Part shown: positions 41,988 through 52,507 of the stretch, piece after piece
How positions within the stretch are numbered: the first letter of the stretch is position 1
Layout: every line of letters starts with the position of its first letter
Source: Roseicella aerolata
Lineage (GTDB): Bacteria; Pseudomonadota; Alphaproteobacteria; Acetobacterales; Acetobacteraceae
Length of the DNA: 64,000 bases
NCBI RefSeq assembly: GCF_020523605.1
Contig: NZ_JAJAQI010000018.1
Location: forward strand, 1-64,000
Direction: 5' to 3'
Translations under genes and position numbers: made by a program
The notes under the pieces: model-generated
Database searches by the model: none
What the model saw: the letters and a program-made list of their open reading frames with translations, nothing else
Told to the model about the DNA's origin: nothing

Positions 41988-42832
41988 GGAGCCGCGGCGT
42001 GCCGCTGGCCGGCCCGGATGTCGCCGCCTGGCGCGCTCGCCTGCCGGCCGCCTTCGGCGCCGCGCCGCGCACCCGGCTGCTGCGCGCGCTGGCCGCGGCC
42101 GCCTTCCTCGCCTGGCTGGCCTGGGCGCTGGTGCATTTCGGCGTCTCGCCGCAGCGGCTGTGGAACGGGCTCGGCGGCCTCCTCGCCATCCTGCGGCTGA
42201 TGGTCCCGCCCTCCCCCGGCGAGCTCTGGCTCGACATCCTGCAGGGCCTTGCCGAGAGCCTCGCCATGGCCTTCCTCGGCACCTTCGTCGCGGCGCTGAT
42301 CGCCGTGCCGCTCGGCTTCCTCGGCGCCGGCAATGTGGTGACGGCGGTGCTGCTGCGCTTCTCCATCCGCCGGCTGTTCGATGGCTTCCGCGGCATCGAC
42401 CAGCTGATCTGGGCGCTGGCCTATGTGCGCGCGGTCGGGCTCGGGCCGCTCGCCGGCGTGCTGGCGATCGCGACCGCGGACATCGCCGTGCTGGCCAAGC
42501 TCTATGCCGAGGCGATCGAGAATGTGGAGCGGCGGCAGGTGGAGGGCGTGGCGGCGGCCGGCGGCGGCTGGCCGGAACGCCTGCGCTTCGGCATCCTGCC
42601 GCAGGTGCTGCCCGTCATGCTCGCCCAGGCGCTCTATTTCTTCGAGAGCAACACGCGTTCCGCGGCCATCCTCGGCGTGGTGGGCGCGGGCGGGATCGGG
42701 CTGCAGATCGCCGAGCGCATCCGGGTGCGGCACTGGGACGAGGTGGCCTTCATCATCCTGCTGATGATCGCCATGGTCGCGGCGATCGACTGGGCCTCGG
42801 CCCGGCTGCGGCGGCGGCTGATCGGGCGCTGA
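41984..42832 (+). CDS. phnE2: PhnE, phosphonate-type ABC permease (second)
   Basis: The 282-residue permease has the EAA loop EGVAAAGGGWPERLRFGILPQVLPV and the usual ESLAMAFLGTFVAALIAVPLGFLGA, LFDGFRGIDQLIWALAYVRAVGLGPLAG and GVVGAGGIGLQIAERIR blocks. It should pair with PhnE1 in the membrane. It starts in the ATGA overlap with phnE1, so the two are coupled. No C-P lyase or phosphonatase genes follow; the next gene is convergent. Confidence 0.92.
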   Translation: MRSRGVPLAGPDVAAWRARLPAAFGAAPRTRLLRALAAAAFLAWLAWALVHFGVSPQRLWNGLGGLLAILRLMVPPSPGELWLDILQGLAESLAMAFLGTFVAALIAVPLGFLGAGNVVTAVLLRFSIRRLFDGFRGIDQLIWALAYVRAVGLGPLAGVLAIATADIAVLAKLYAEAIENVERRQVEGVAAAGGGWPERLRFGILPQVLPVMLAQALYFFESNTRSAAILGVVGAGGIGLQIAERIRVRHWDEVAFIILLMIAMVAAIDWASARLRRRLIGR

Positions 42833-42875
42833 GGCAGAGGGGGGGCGGCGCAGCGGCAGCGGGCCGCGGCTCCCC

Positions 42876-44216
42876 TCAGCTTGCCGGCAGGACGTTCCGT
42901 GGCCGCACCACCAGGTAGAGCAGCCCGATCACCGCCAGCACCACCGCCGCCAGGGCCGGGGCGCGCCAGTCGCCGGCGGCCACCCGGTTGCCGAGCAGCG
43001 CCAGGCAGACCAGGGCGCCGAGCGCCGGGACGGCCGCCGGCACCTCGAAGCCGCCAGGCGGCTCGCCCGGGCGCCGCTGCAGGATCAGCAGGGCGATGTT
43101 CACGCAGGCGAAGACCGCGAGCAGCAGCAGCACCGTCGCCGAGGCGAGCTGCGTGATGTCGCCCGCCAGCATCAGCGCGATCACCACGAGGAGCAGGGCG
43201 CCGATCGCCACATGCGGGGTGCGTGTCCGCGGATGCACCCGGCCCAGCACGCCCGGCAGCAGCCCGTGCCGCGCCATGCCGTAGGTGAGGCGCGAGGCGG
43301 TGACGTAGTTCAGCAGCGCGGTATTGGCGACGGCGAAGACCGTGATCGCGACATAGATCCAGTTGGGTAGCCAGGGCGCCGCCCGCTCCATCACCTCGGC
43401 CAGCGGGCCGGGGGCGGTGGCCAGTTCCTGCCAGGGCACGACCGAGACGGCGGTGATGGCGACCGCCATGTAGAGCACCGTGGCGACGAGCATGGCCGAG
43501 ATGATGCCGAGCGGCACGGTGCGGTGCGGGTCGTGGCATTCCTCGGCGACGTTCAGCGTGTCCTCGAAGCCGATGAAGGCGAAGAAGGTCAGGATCGCCC
43601 CCTGCAGCAGGAAGCTCGCGCCGATGCCTTCGGCGCCCGGCGTCTCCAGCAGGTCGGCGCTGCCCCACCAGGGAATGCCGACCGCGATCACCAGGACCAG
43701 CCCCGTCGCCTCCACCACGGTGCAGAGGATGTTCATCCACATGCTCTCGCGGATGCCGCGGAACACCACGCCGGCGATGAGGAGGATGAAGCCGAGCGAG
43801 AGCAGCACCGGCGGGATGGCCGGGATGTCGGCCAGGCGCAGCAGGTTCTCTGCCACCACGCGCGACTGGGTGGCGACCGAGGTGAGGCCGGAGGCCATGA
43901 CGGCGAGCCCCACCATCCAGGTCAGCAGCGGGCGGTGCCAGGTGCGGTGGACCACATAGGCCGCGCCGCCCGCCCGCGGGTAGCGCGAGCCGAGCGAGGC
44001 ATAGGAGAGGCCGGTGAGCAGCGCCGCCACCATGGCGACCGCGAAGCCGAGCCAGACGGCGCTGCCGAGCTGCCCCGCCGCGCGGCCGACCAGCCCGTAG
44101 ATGCCCGCGCCCAGCATGCCGCCGAGGGTATAGGCGAAGAGCTGGAAGGGGCCGATGCTGCGGCGCAGGGTGGGTTCCCCGGCCGCGTCGCCGGCCGCCA
44201 AGGCTCGCTCGCTCAC
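42876..44216 (-). CDS. APC-family amino acid permease
   Basis: The 446-residue membrane protein has about 12 helices. LRRSIGPFQLFAYTLGGMLGAGIYGLVGRAAG (helix 1, with the GxGIY unwound segment) and FFAFIGFEDTLNVAEECHDPHRTVP (the conserved loop after helix 6) are hallmarks of the APC superfamily. A cationic or neutral amino acid is a likely substrate, not certain. Start GTG 44216 has GGAGGGG just upstream; longer frames would read through the promoter region. It is convergent with phnE2 and divergent from a Bug receptor. Confidence 0.88.
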   Translation of the reverse strand: MSERALAAGDAAGEPTLRRSIGPFQLFAYTLGGMLGAGIYGLVGRAAGQLGSAVWLGFAVAMVAALLTGLSYASLGSRYPRAGGAAYVVHRTWHRPLLTWMVGLAVMASGLTSVATQSRVVAENLLRLADIPAIPPVLLSLGFILLIAGVVFRGIRESMWMNILCTVVEATGLVLVIAVGIPWWGSADLLETPGAEGIGASFLLQGAILTFFAFIGFEDTLNVAEECHDPHRTVPLGIISAMLVATVLYMAVAITAVSVVPWQELATAPGPLAEVMERAAPWLPNWIYVAITVFAVANTALLNYVTASRLTYGMARHGLLPGVLGRVHPRTRTPHVAIGALLLVVIALMLAGDITQLASATVLLLLAVFACVNIALLILQRRPGEPPGGFEVPAAVPALGALVCLALLGNRVAAGDWRAPALAAVVLAVIGLLYLVVRPRNVLPAS

Positions 44217-44681
44217 GATCCCCTCCGCCCTTCTCTGGCGAGAGCGGAACAGCGCTGCCGGATCATGGTTCCTGCGCGCCCCGGCGGCGGCCGGCGGCGG
44301 GGCGCGGTGGTCGCGGCCCCGATCCCGGATGGCGCCGGGCGTGACGGGGTGACCCCGCCTCCTCCGGAGGCACGCCAGGGATCGAAACCGGCGCGCCGGG
44401 ATGCACCGGCAGGCCCGTTGCGGGGTGGCATGCAAGCGGATGGCGTTCGGAACGGAGCGCAATCCACTTCAGGCCGCCGTTTACCAGGCGGGCTTACGCC
44501 GGCGGCTGCCCGGGCCGTCCGCGATCCGCTCCGGCCCTGGCCTCCCGCGCGCCTTCGGTGCATAGCGCTTCGCCGCGAATCATGCCGGCCAGGGCGGGAA
44601 TATCGGCCCGGCGGAGCCAGGCGGCCATGCGGCTGCGGGCGCGTTCAGGCCAGGGCGGCACGAAGGGACAGGAGACACAGC
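44217..44681. other. Divergent promoter region with a degenerate repeat half-site
   Basis: This 465-base gap has no gene. At 44461-44477 it carries a diverged half of the 20-base repeat arm (GCAATCC-then-TTCAGG form) seen at 12052 and 49387, followed by a GC-rich tail. It should hold promoters for the permease and the Bug receptor. Confidence 0.5.
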
Positions 44682-45677
44682 ATGAGCAAGATCGTGATCC
44701 GGCAACGGGATCTGTCCCGCCGGGCGGTGCTGGCGCTGGGCGCCCTCGCCGGCGGCGCGCCGGCCGCCTGGGCCATGGATTACCCGACGCGGCCGGTGCG
44801 CATCATCGTCCCCTACACGCCGGGCGGCACCACCGACATCGCGACCCGGCTGGTCGGGGAGCCGCTGTCGAAGGCGCTCGGGCAGCCGGTGGTGGTGGAG
44901 AACCGGCCCGGCGCCAACAGCATCGTCGGCGCGGCGGCCGCGGCGACCAGCGCGCCGGATGGCCATACCCTCGTCATGGTGCTGCCGGCGCATGCCGCCA
45001 ATGCCACGCTGCAGGCCGGCAAGCTGCCCTTCGATGCGCTCGCCGGCTTCGCGCCGGTCTCCCTGGTGGTCTCGGCGCCGCTGGTGCTGGCCGGCAGCAA
45101 GCACATCCAGGCGCAGACGCTGCGCGACTACCTGGACTACGCCCGGCGCAATCCGGGCAAGGTGAATTACGGGTCGAGCGGCATCGGCGCGACGGCGCAT
45201 CTGGCGATGGAGCTGCTCAAGATGCGCACCGGCGTGCAGATGGAGCACATTCCCTATCGCGGCACGCAGCCGGCGCTGCAGGACCTGATGGCCGGCAATA
45301 TCGGGCTGATGTTCGACACCCTCTCGCCGCTGAAGCCGCAATTCGAGGCGGGGAACGTCCGGCCGCTCGGCATCGCCACGGCCCAACGTATCGCCGCCGC
45401 GCCGGACCTGCCCACGGTCATCGAGGGCGGGATCGAGGATTTCGTGGCGAGTTCCTGGTGCATGCTGCTCGCCCCGGCCGGCACCCCGCCGGCGATCGTG
45501 GACCGCATCGCGACCGAGGTCGGCCGGATCGTGCGCGAGCCGGCGATGAGCGCGAAGCTGCAGGAACTCGGCTTCGTGGTGGAAGGGCGGCCGCCCGCCG
45601 AGACCGGCGCCTTCCTGCGCGCCGAGGTGGAGCGCTGGGGCTCCGTCATCCGCGCGGCCAATGTGACCGTCGAGTAG
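44682..45677 (+). CDS. Bug-family tripartite tricarboxylate transporter receptor (copy 3)
   Basis: The 331-residue protein starts at ATG 44682 after GGACAGGAGA. A twin-arginine-like signal (DLSRRAVLALGALAGG, ending AWA) precedes the family blocks YPTRPVRIIVPYTPGGTTDIATR, VVVENRPGANSIVGA, EHIPYRGTQPALQDLMAG and RWGSVIRAANVTVE. It binds an unknown small organic solute in the periplasm. It lies 66 bases before the extensin-like gene. No membrane partner genes are near. Confidence 0.93.
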   Translation: MSKIVIRQRDLSRRAVLALGALAGGAPAAWAMDYPTRPVRIIVPYTPGGTTDIATRLVGEPLSKALGQPVVVENRPGANSIVGAAAAATSAPDGHTLVMVLPAHAANATLQAGKLPFDALAGFAPVSLVVSAPLVLAGSKHIQAQTLRDYLDYARRNPGKVNYGSSGIGATAHLAMELLKMRTGVQMEHIPYRGTQPALQDLMAGNIGLMFDTLSPLKPQFEAGNVRPLGIATAQRIAAAPDLPTVIEGGIEDFVASSWCMLLAPAGTPPAIVDRIATEVGRIVREPAMSAKLQELGFVVEGRPPAETGAFLRAEVERWGSVIRAANVTVE

Positions 45678-45743
45678 CGGGGACCGCCCCGCCTCGCCAG
45701 GGCGGGGGCTTCCTGGGGCGGGCGGCGGGCCCATCTCCCGGCC

Positions 45744-46421
45744 ATGCGCTGGCTCGCCCTGCTCGCCCTGGTCGCTGCGCTGCTCGCCCTCGGGCTGCGC
45801 CACCTGCCGCCGGACTGGGATCCGCGCAGGCCGCTCGACCTCACGGCGCCGCCCAATGCCCTCACCGGGCTGAAGCTGCACTGGATGACCGCGCGGCCGG
45901 AGGCCTGCTTCGCCGCCTTCGCCGCCTCCGGCATCCCGGTCACGCGGGTGGCCGACCGGCGCTCGGGCGAGGGCTGCGCGATCGAGAATGCCGTCCGGCT
46001 GACCGGCACGCTGCGGGCCTTGCCGGCGGATCCTGTCACCACCTGCCCGCTGGCCGCCGCCTGGGTGCTGTTCGAGCGGAACACGCTGCAGCCCGCAGCC
46101 CGGGCGCATCTCGGCACCGAGGTCACCGGCCTTCGCCATTTCGGCACCTATGCCTGCCGCAACGTGAACCATGCCGCGGCGGGGCGCCGCAGTGAGCACG
46201 CGACGGCGAATGCGATCGACATCGCCGGCTTCCTGCTGCGCGACGGGCGCGAGGTGAGGCTGGCCACCGCCTGGCCGGGGAGCGGCCCCGAGGCCGCCTT
46301 CCTCCGCTCCGTGCGCGACGGCGCCTGCCGCTGGTTCCGCGCCGTCCTCGGCCCCGACTACAACGCGGCGCACCAGGATCACTTCCACTTCGACATGGGA
46401 CCCTGGCGCCTCTGCCGCTGA
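45744..46421 (+). CDS. Extensin-like C-terminal domain protein (M15-like fold)
   Basis: The 225-residue protein has an N-terminal hydrophobic signal or anchor (residues 1-18). The extensin-like domain follows: MTARPEACFAAFAASGIPVTRV, CPLAAAWVLFERNTLQPAA, HFGTYACRNVNHAAAGRRSEHATANAIDIAGF and NAAHQDHFHFDMG. SEHATANAID and HQDHFHFD carry the His/Asp set of the related D-Ala-D-Ala peptidases, so a zinc-dependent cell-wall activity is possible. Four conserved cysteines probably form disulfides. It is on the same strand as the preceding receptor gene but of unrelated function. Confidence 0.87.
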   Translation: MRWLALLALVAALLALGLRHLPPDWDPRRPLDLTAPPNALTGLKLHWMTARPEACFAAFAASGIPVTRVADRRSGEGCAIENAVRLTGTLRALPADPVTTCPLAAAWVLFERNTLQPAARAHLGTEVTGLRHFGTYACRNVNHAAAGRRSEHATANAIDIAGFLLRDGREVRLATAWPGSGPEAAFLRSVRDGACRWFRAVLGPDYNAAHQDHFHFDMGPWRLCR

Positions 46422-46784
46422 GGCGAAGCACGCCCTGCCCCCTGATCTCCGGCCTGTGGCTGCCGGCGCCGCGCCATCCGGGGCGGCGCGCAGACGCGCG
46501 CTCAGCCGGCGGCGTCGGCAGGCCGGGATCGATGGCACGCCTGCCTCCTACCGGCCGGCATGAATGCTGGCCGGTATGGCCTGTTGTCTGGCGCGCAGCC
46601 GCCACACCAACCCTGCGCGCGATACCGACCGGCAGACGTCAAGACGTTTGCCTGGGCCTGTTGAACAACGGCCGGCTGTGGGCGCCGGGATCAGCCCTTC
46701 ACGGCAGCGGTCGCAGGCCGTCCACCAGGCATTGGGATGCCTCGCGACAGCGCCGCTGTTTTCAACAGCCCCCGCCGGTCGGTA
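46422..46784. other. Convergent intergenic region with a hairpin
   Basis: This 363-base gap between the extensin-like and amidase genes has no convincing gene. A hairpin with arms at 46549-46560 and 46565-46576 (TACCGGCCGGCA, 12 pairs with one G-U, four-base loop) is the only clear structure and could stop transcripts from either side. Confidence 0.55.
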
Positions 46785-48191
46785 TCACAGGCCGATGCAG
46801 GTGCCGAGGACCGGGTCGGGCCAGGGCTTCGCCGCCTCCCACTCCGCCGCCATGGCGCAGAGCAGCCCGTCCGAACCGGCCGGGCCGACAAGCTGGAAGC
46901 CGATCGGCAACCCGGACTCGGAGGGCTGGCAGGGCAGCGCGATGCCGGGCAGGCCGCCGAGATTGGCGAAATTGGTGAAGACCGCATGGCCGCGCGGGCC
47001 GACCGCCTGGCCGTCGATGACGGGCGGCGCGACCTGCCGGGCCGGCCAGGGCAGCGCCGCCGCGGCGGGCGTCAGGATCAGGTCCCAGGCCTGGAAGAAC
47101 GCCGCCATCCGGCGGCGGAAGGCGGCAATGCCATCCACCGCGGCGAAGACCGCCTGGGGCGAGAGCGCGCGGCCGGCCGCCGCCATCTCCCGCAGCATCG
47201 GCGCCTCCGGCTCCCCGCCCTTCTGCGCCAGCAGCCAGGCGAGGCCGGCCTGGCTGACGGGGGCGAAGAGCGCGCCGAGTTCCTCGGCGGTGAAGGGCGC
47301 CTCGCCCGTCTCGACGCAATGGCCGAGCTTGGCGATCCGCGCCGCGGCGATGGCGACGCTGGTCGTGATCTCGGGCTCCACCGGGTTCGCGCCGAATTGC
47401 GGCACATGGAGGATGCGCTGGCGCGGCGGCGGCACCGGCGCCGCGAGGGGCGGCAGGCCGCGGCTGGCCGGGTCGCGCGGATCGGGTGGCGAGAGCAGGG
47501 CGAGCAGCGCGGCCAGGTCCGCGGCGGTGCGGGCGATCGGGCCGATCTGCTCCAGGTCCAGCAGGATGGCCGGCAGCCCGTCGCAGCGCGGCACCCGGCC
47601 GGGAGAGGGCTTCAGCCCGATCAGGCCGGTATGGGAGGCCGGCCGGCGGATCGAGCCGCCGCCATCCGTCCCGAGGGCCAGCGGCCCCAGCCCCGCGGCA
47701 ACCGCCGCCACCGCCCCGCCGGAGGAACCGCCCGGCGTCAGCGCCGGGTCCCACGGGTTGCGCGTCGGGCCGAAGAGGGTGTTGTCCGTATAGCCCTGCA
47801 GGGTGAATTCCGGGACATTGGTCTTGCCGAGGATGACGAGGCCCGCCGCCCGGGCGCGCGCGACCGGCAGTTCGTCCCGCTCCGGCACGTGGTCGCGGAA
47901 CATCGGGCTGCCCCAGGTGCAGGGCAGGCCGGCGACCGCGATGTTGTCCTTCACCGTCAGCGCCACCCCATCGAGCGGCGAGAGCGGCGTGCCCGCCTGC
48001 CAGCGCGCCTCGCTCGCGCGGGCGGCGGCGCGGGCACCGGTCTCGTCGAGCGCGATGATGGCGTTGAGCCGCGGGTTCAGCCGCGCGATGCGGGCGAGGA
48101 TGGCGTCCAGCGCCTCGACCGGCGAGAGGGCGCGGCGGGCATAGAGGCCGGCCAGCGCGCGGGCGGAGAGCAGGGCGGGGTCGCTCGGCAT
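46785..48191 (-). CDS. Amidase signature family enzyme
   Basis: The 468-residue enzyme has the Ser-cisSer-Lys triad: Lys in ALTVKDNIAVAGL, Ser in TPGGSSGGAVAAVAAGL and Ser in GTDGGGSIRRPA. NEFT-like NVPEFTLQGYTDN and FTNFANLGGLPGIALP are also family blocks. It hydrolyses an amide, but the substrate cannot be told. I chose ATG 48191, which has GGAGG five bases upstream; longer frames have no support. It lies downstream of the nitronate monooxygenase gene on the same strand, 140 bases away. Confidence 0.92.
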   Translation of the reverse strand: MPSDPALLSARALAGLYARRALSPVEALDAILARIARLNPRLNAIIALDETGARAAARASEARWQAGTPLSPLDGVALTVKDNIAVAGLPCTWGSPMFRDHVPERDELPVARARAAGLVILGKTNVPEFTLQGYTDNTLFGPTRNPWDPALTPGGSSGGAVAAVAAGLGPLALGTDGGGSIRRPASHTGLIGLKPSPGRVPRCDGLPAILLDLEQIGPIARTAADLAALLALLSPPDPRDPASRGLPPLAAPVPPPRQRILHVPQFGANPVEPEITTSVAIAAARIAKLGHCVETGEAPFTAEELGALFAPVSQAGLAWLLAQKGGEPEAPMLREMAAAGRALSPQAVFAAVDGIAAFRRRMAAFFQAWDLILTPAAAALPWPARQVAPPVIDGQAVGPRGHAVFTNFANLGGLPGIALPCQPSESGLPIGFQLVGPAGSDGLLCAMAAEWEAAKPWPDPVLGTCIGL

Positions 48192-48331
48192 GCGGGCCTC
48201 CGGTCGGGGCGTCGCTTCCCCCTTTGGTCGGGGGTTGAACGCAGGGATGCCGTCGGGGTGGCCGGGACCGGCGCAGGCGGGGCCGCCAGCCTCCCGCATC
48301 GCCCCTTCTTCGCAATCCGGGGCGGGGCGGG

Positions 48332-49306
48332 TCAGAGCCCCAGCCCCCGCAGCCTGGCCATGGCCTCCGCCGCCTCGGCGGCCATGCGGCGCACCACCTC
48401 GCCGGCCGGCGGCACGTCCCCGAACAGGCCGACGCATTGCCCGGCCCAGACATAGCTCCCCGCCAGGTCGCCGTCGTCCGTGCCGCGGGCGTTCATCGCG
48501 CCGGCGATCATGGCGACGATCTCCGCCTGCGGCGCGCCGGCGGCCTCGGCCGCGAGGATCCGCTCGGCATGCCGGCTCCGCAGCACGCGGCCGGGCATGC
48601 CGAGGCTGCGCTTGATGATCATGGTGTCGGCCGGCGCGGCGGCGGCCAGCGCCTGCTTGTAGGCGGCATGCGCCCGGGCCTCTTCGGTCGCGACGAAGCG
48701 CGTGCCCATCTCGACGCCCTCCGCGCCGAGGGCGAGCGCGGCCAGCAGCCCGGCGCCGGTGGCGATGCCGCCGGAGGCGAGGACGGGGATCTTCACCGCG
48801 GCCACCACGCGCGGGACCATGACGAGGGTGGTCTCGTCGCTGCGGCCGATATGGCCGCCGCCCTCATAGCCGACGGTCGCCACCATGTCGGCGCCGGCCG
48901 CCTCGGCCTTCCGCGCCAGTTCCGGCCCCGCGGTCAGCACCAGGGTCTTCGCGCCCGCCTCCTGGCAGCGGCGGAGATAGGGAGCGGGGTTGCCGGCGGT
49001 GAGCGCGATGATGCGCACCCCCTCCTCCAGCGCCGCCTCCAGCGCCGGCCAGATATCCTGCCGGCCGATCGGGAAATTCACCGCGAAGGGCTGGTCCGTC
49101 AGGGCGCGGCAGCGGCGGATCTCGGCCCGCAGCGCCTCCGGTCCATCCAGCCCGGCATTGGCGATCTGCCCCAGGCCGCCGGCATTGGAAACGGCGGCGG
49201 CCAGGTCGGCGGTCGCGACACGCGCCAAGCCGCCCTGGACGATGGGATAGCGGATGCCCAGCAGCCGGGTGACGCGGGTCTCGATGGCGGGGGGCGCAGG
49301 GGGCAT
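48332..49306 (-). CDS. Nitronate monooxygenase family FMN enzyme
   Basis: This 324-residue TIM-barrel flavoprotein has the start RVTRLLGIRYPIVQGGLARVATADLAAAVSNAGGLG, the VGYEGGGHIGRSDE block with the active-site His, and IPVLASGGIATGAGLLAALALGAEGVEMGTRFVATEEA, the FMN phosphate-binding region. Family members oxidise nitronates or act as enoyl reductases such as FabK. The His in GGGHIGR supports nitronate monooxygenase. It is upstream of the amidase gene, so both might act on nitrogen-containing compounds (inference). Confidence 0.9.
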   Translation of the reverse strand: MPPAPPAIETRVTRLLGIRYPIVQGGLARVATADLAAAVSNAGGLGQIANAGLDGPEALRAEIRRCRALTDQPFAVNFPIGRQDIWPALEAALEEGVRIIALTAGNPAPYLRRCQEAGAKTLVLTAGPELARKAEAAGADMVATVGYEGGGHIGRSDETTLVMVPRVVAAVKIPVLASGGIATGAGLLAALALGAEGVEMGTRFVATEEARAHAAYKQALAAAAPADTMIIKRSLGMPGRVLRSRHAERILAAEAAGAPQAEIVAMIAGAMNARGTDDGDLAGSYVWAGQCVGLFGDVPPAGEVVRRMAAEAAEAMARLRGLGL

Positions 49307-49386
49307 GACGTCTCGCTCGGGTGGTTGCCGGCGAGTGTAGCGCCCGTGGCGCGGCGGGGCAGCGGGCCGTGCGACACGACCTGCCG

Positions 49387-49431
49387 CCTGCAGCGGATTG
49401 CGTTCAAAACTGAACGCCAATCCGCTGCAGG
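49387..49431. repeat. Intergenic palindrome with 20-base arms (family 3)
   Basis: CCTGCAGCGGATTGCGTTCA (49387-49406), loop AAAC, and the complementary arm at 49411-49431 with one extra C form a 20-pair stem with a single bulge. One arm recurs exactly at 12052-12071 and in diverged form near 44461. It lies 80 bases upstream of the nitronate monooxygenase start. Confidence 0.8.
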
Positions 49432-49440
49432 CCGTTGTCC

Positions 49441-49493
49441 GTAGAGCAGATCCACGCTGCGGGGCGTGCACGCCCCTCCGCGATCTGCTCTAC
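49441..49493 (-). terminator. Nested palindrome at the end of the AbrB-type gene (family 2, copy C)
   Basis: Outer arms GTAGAGCAGATC (49441-49452) and its complement (49482-49493) enclose a perfect 16-base palindrome, GGGGCGTGCACGCCCC (49461-49476). The right arm overlaps the AbrB stop codon (TAG, 49490-49492), so the structure forms the very end of that transcript. It shares GAGCAGATCCACG with the repeats at 37284 and 53729. Confidence 0.7.
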
Positions 49494-49723
49494 CCCTTTT
49501 CCAGCTTCGCCAGGCGCCGCTGCAGCGCCAGCCGGGCCCCACGAAGCCGCCGCAGCAGCGCCGGCGGCGTCACGCCGCGCAGTTCCTCCCCCTCGGCCTG
49601 CAGCAGCAGCTGGCTGCCCGGCGTCAGGCCAAGCCGCGTCCGGAGCGCCTTCGGCACGGTGATCCGTCCCTTGGCGTCCATCCGGGCCCGCAGCATGCGT
49701 GGCGCATTCGGTGCTCTGACCAT
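49490..49723 (-). CDS. SpoVT/AbrB-domain protein
   Basis: The 77-residue protein has an AbrB/MazE swapped-hairpin domain at residues about 11-50 (RARMDAKGRITVPKALRTRLGLTPGSQLLLQAEGEEL) and a basic helical C-terminus (LRRLRGARLALQRRLAKLEKG). It should bind DNA as a dimer. AbrB-domain proteins can be global regulators or antitoxins; no toxin gene lies next to it, so it looks like a solo regulator. It is monocistronic, between repeat-rich spacers. Confidence 0.83.
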   Translation of the reverse strand: MVRAPNAPRMLRARMDAKGRITVPKALRTRLGLTPGSQLLLQAEGEELRGVTPPALLRRLRGARLALQRRLAKLEKG

Positions 49724-49937
49724 TCCCTTCGCATCCGATCCGACCTGCCCGGCTTACGCCGCCGCGGCTCCCGAATGCAACACCGGCGCCCGGGAGACCC
49801 GGACGCCGCTGCGATACGCGAATCATACCTGGCTCATGACGTCCCGACCTGCGGCCTGCGGAGCGGGCCGGGCGCGCGAAGGCGCGCCGCGGCCCATGCC
49901 GCGAAGCCAAGGCCCGGAGGGCCGCCGGCGTTCGAGG

Positions 49938-49961
49938 CAGGACATGCACCAGCATGTCCTG
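49938..49961 (-). repeat. 10-4-10 hairpin repeat downstream of typA (copy 1)
   Basis: CAGGACATGC, a 4-base loop and the exact complement GCATGTCCTG make a 10-pair stem. It starts 24 bases after the typA stop. On the minus strand it is followed (about 49855-49935) by a GC tail containing GCCGGCGGCCCTCCGGGCC and GGCTTCGCGGCATGGGC, nearly the same as after 56029. Confidence 0.75.
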
Positions 49962-49984
49962 ACCCAGGTACCAGGCGCGGGGGC

Positions 49985-51814
<1,830 letters not shown>

Positions 51815-52000
51815 GAGGGGTCACGTCCCTGGCTGCCGCAACGCAAGGCGACGCGCCCCGGTCGCAGAAGGCGACCGGGCGAGGGCGGCGCAGCAGGGCG
51901 GCATGTTGCGGCGCACAGATAGGGCGTCGCGGCCGGAAAAGCGAGCATTGAATGCCGCAGGGCTGCCGGAACCTGGGCGCAGGGCAGGAAGGCGTGCCGT

Positions 52001-52022
52001 GGGCGGGGGCATCCCCCCGCCC
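52001..52022 (-). terminator. GC hairpin downstream of the Pro/Gly-rich secreted protein
   Basis: GGGCGGGGG (52001-52009) and CCCCCGCCC (52014-52022) pair perfectly across a CATC loop, eight bases after the stop at 52030. No T run follows. Confidence 0.55.
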
Positions 52023-52029
52023 GGCCGGC

Positions 52030-52401
52030 TCAGCGCCGCTGCTGCGTCTGCGGCTGCTCGCTCGGCGTCACCGCCGTGCCACCGGGCGCCGTCGGCATGG
52101 CGCCAGGTGTGGCGCTCGGGTCGGGTGCGCCGCGGCCCTGGGTCGGTGCCAGGTCGGTCGCCGAGCCCTGGGCCGGCTGCTGGCTGCGGCCCTGCATCTC
52201 CTGCGGCGTGCTGCCGAGGCTGCCGGCGGCCGGCGAGCCCGGGGTGCCGGCCGAGATGCCGCCGCCGGTGCCGCCGCCGCTACCCTGGGCCAGGATAATG
52301 GGGCGGTCCGTCGAGGCGCTGTGGTAGCCGCAATCCGCGAAGGCAGGGCTGGTCAGCAGCACCGCGCCGAGCGCGGTGGCAAGCATGTGGGTTCGACGCA
52401 T
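52030..52401 (-). CDS. Secreted low-complexity protein of unknown function
   Basis: The 123-residue protein has a signal peptide (residues 1-23, LATALGAVLLTSPAFA) followed by a short CGYHS motif and then a Gly/Ser/Pro/Gln-rich disordered tail (GSGGGTGGGISAGTPGSP, QPQTQQRR). The single mature Cys could be used for a disulfide or modification. No family is recognised. It stands alone between typA and the PfkB gene on the minus strand. Confidence 0.62.
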   Translation of the reverse strand: MRRTHMLATALGAVLLTSPAFADCGYHSASTDRPIILAQGSGGGTGGGISAGTPGSPAAGSLGSTPQEMQGRSQQPAQGSATDLAPTQGRGAPDPSATPGAMPTAPGGTAVTPSEQPQTQQRR

Positions 52402-52507
52402 CTGAATCTCCGCTCATCCGAGCGCGGGCGGCCCGCCAGCTCCCGGTGAGCGGCAGCGGCCGGAACCGATCCGCGCCGGGGCAAGGACCCGTTGCGATCG
52501 GCCCGCG

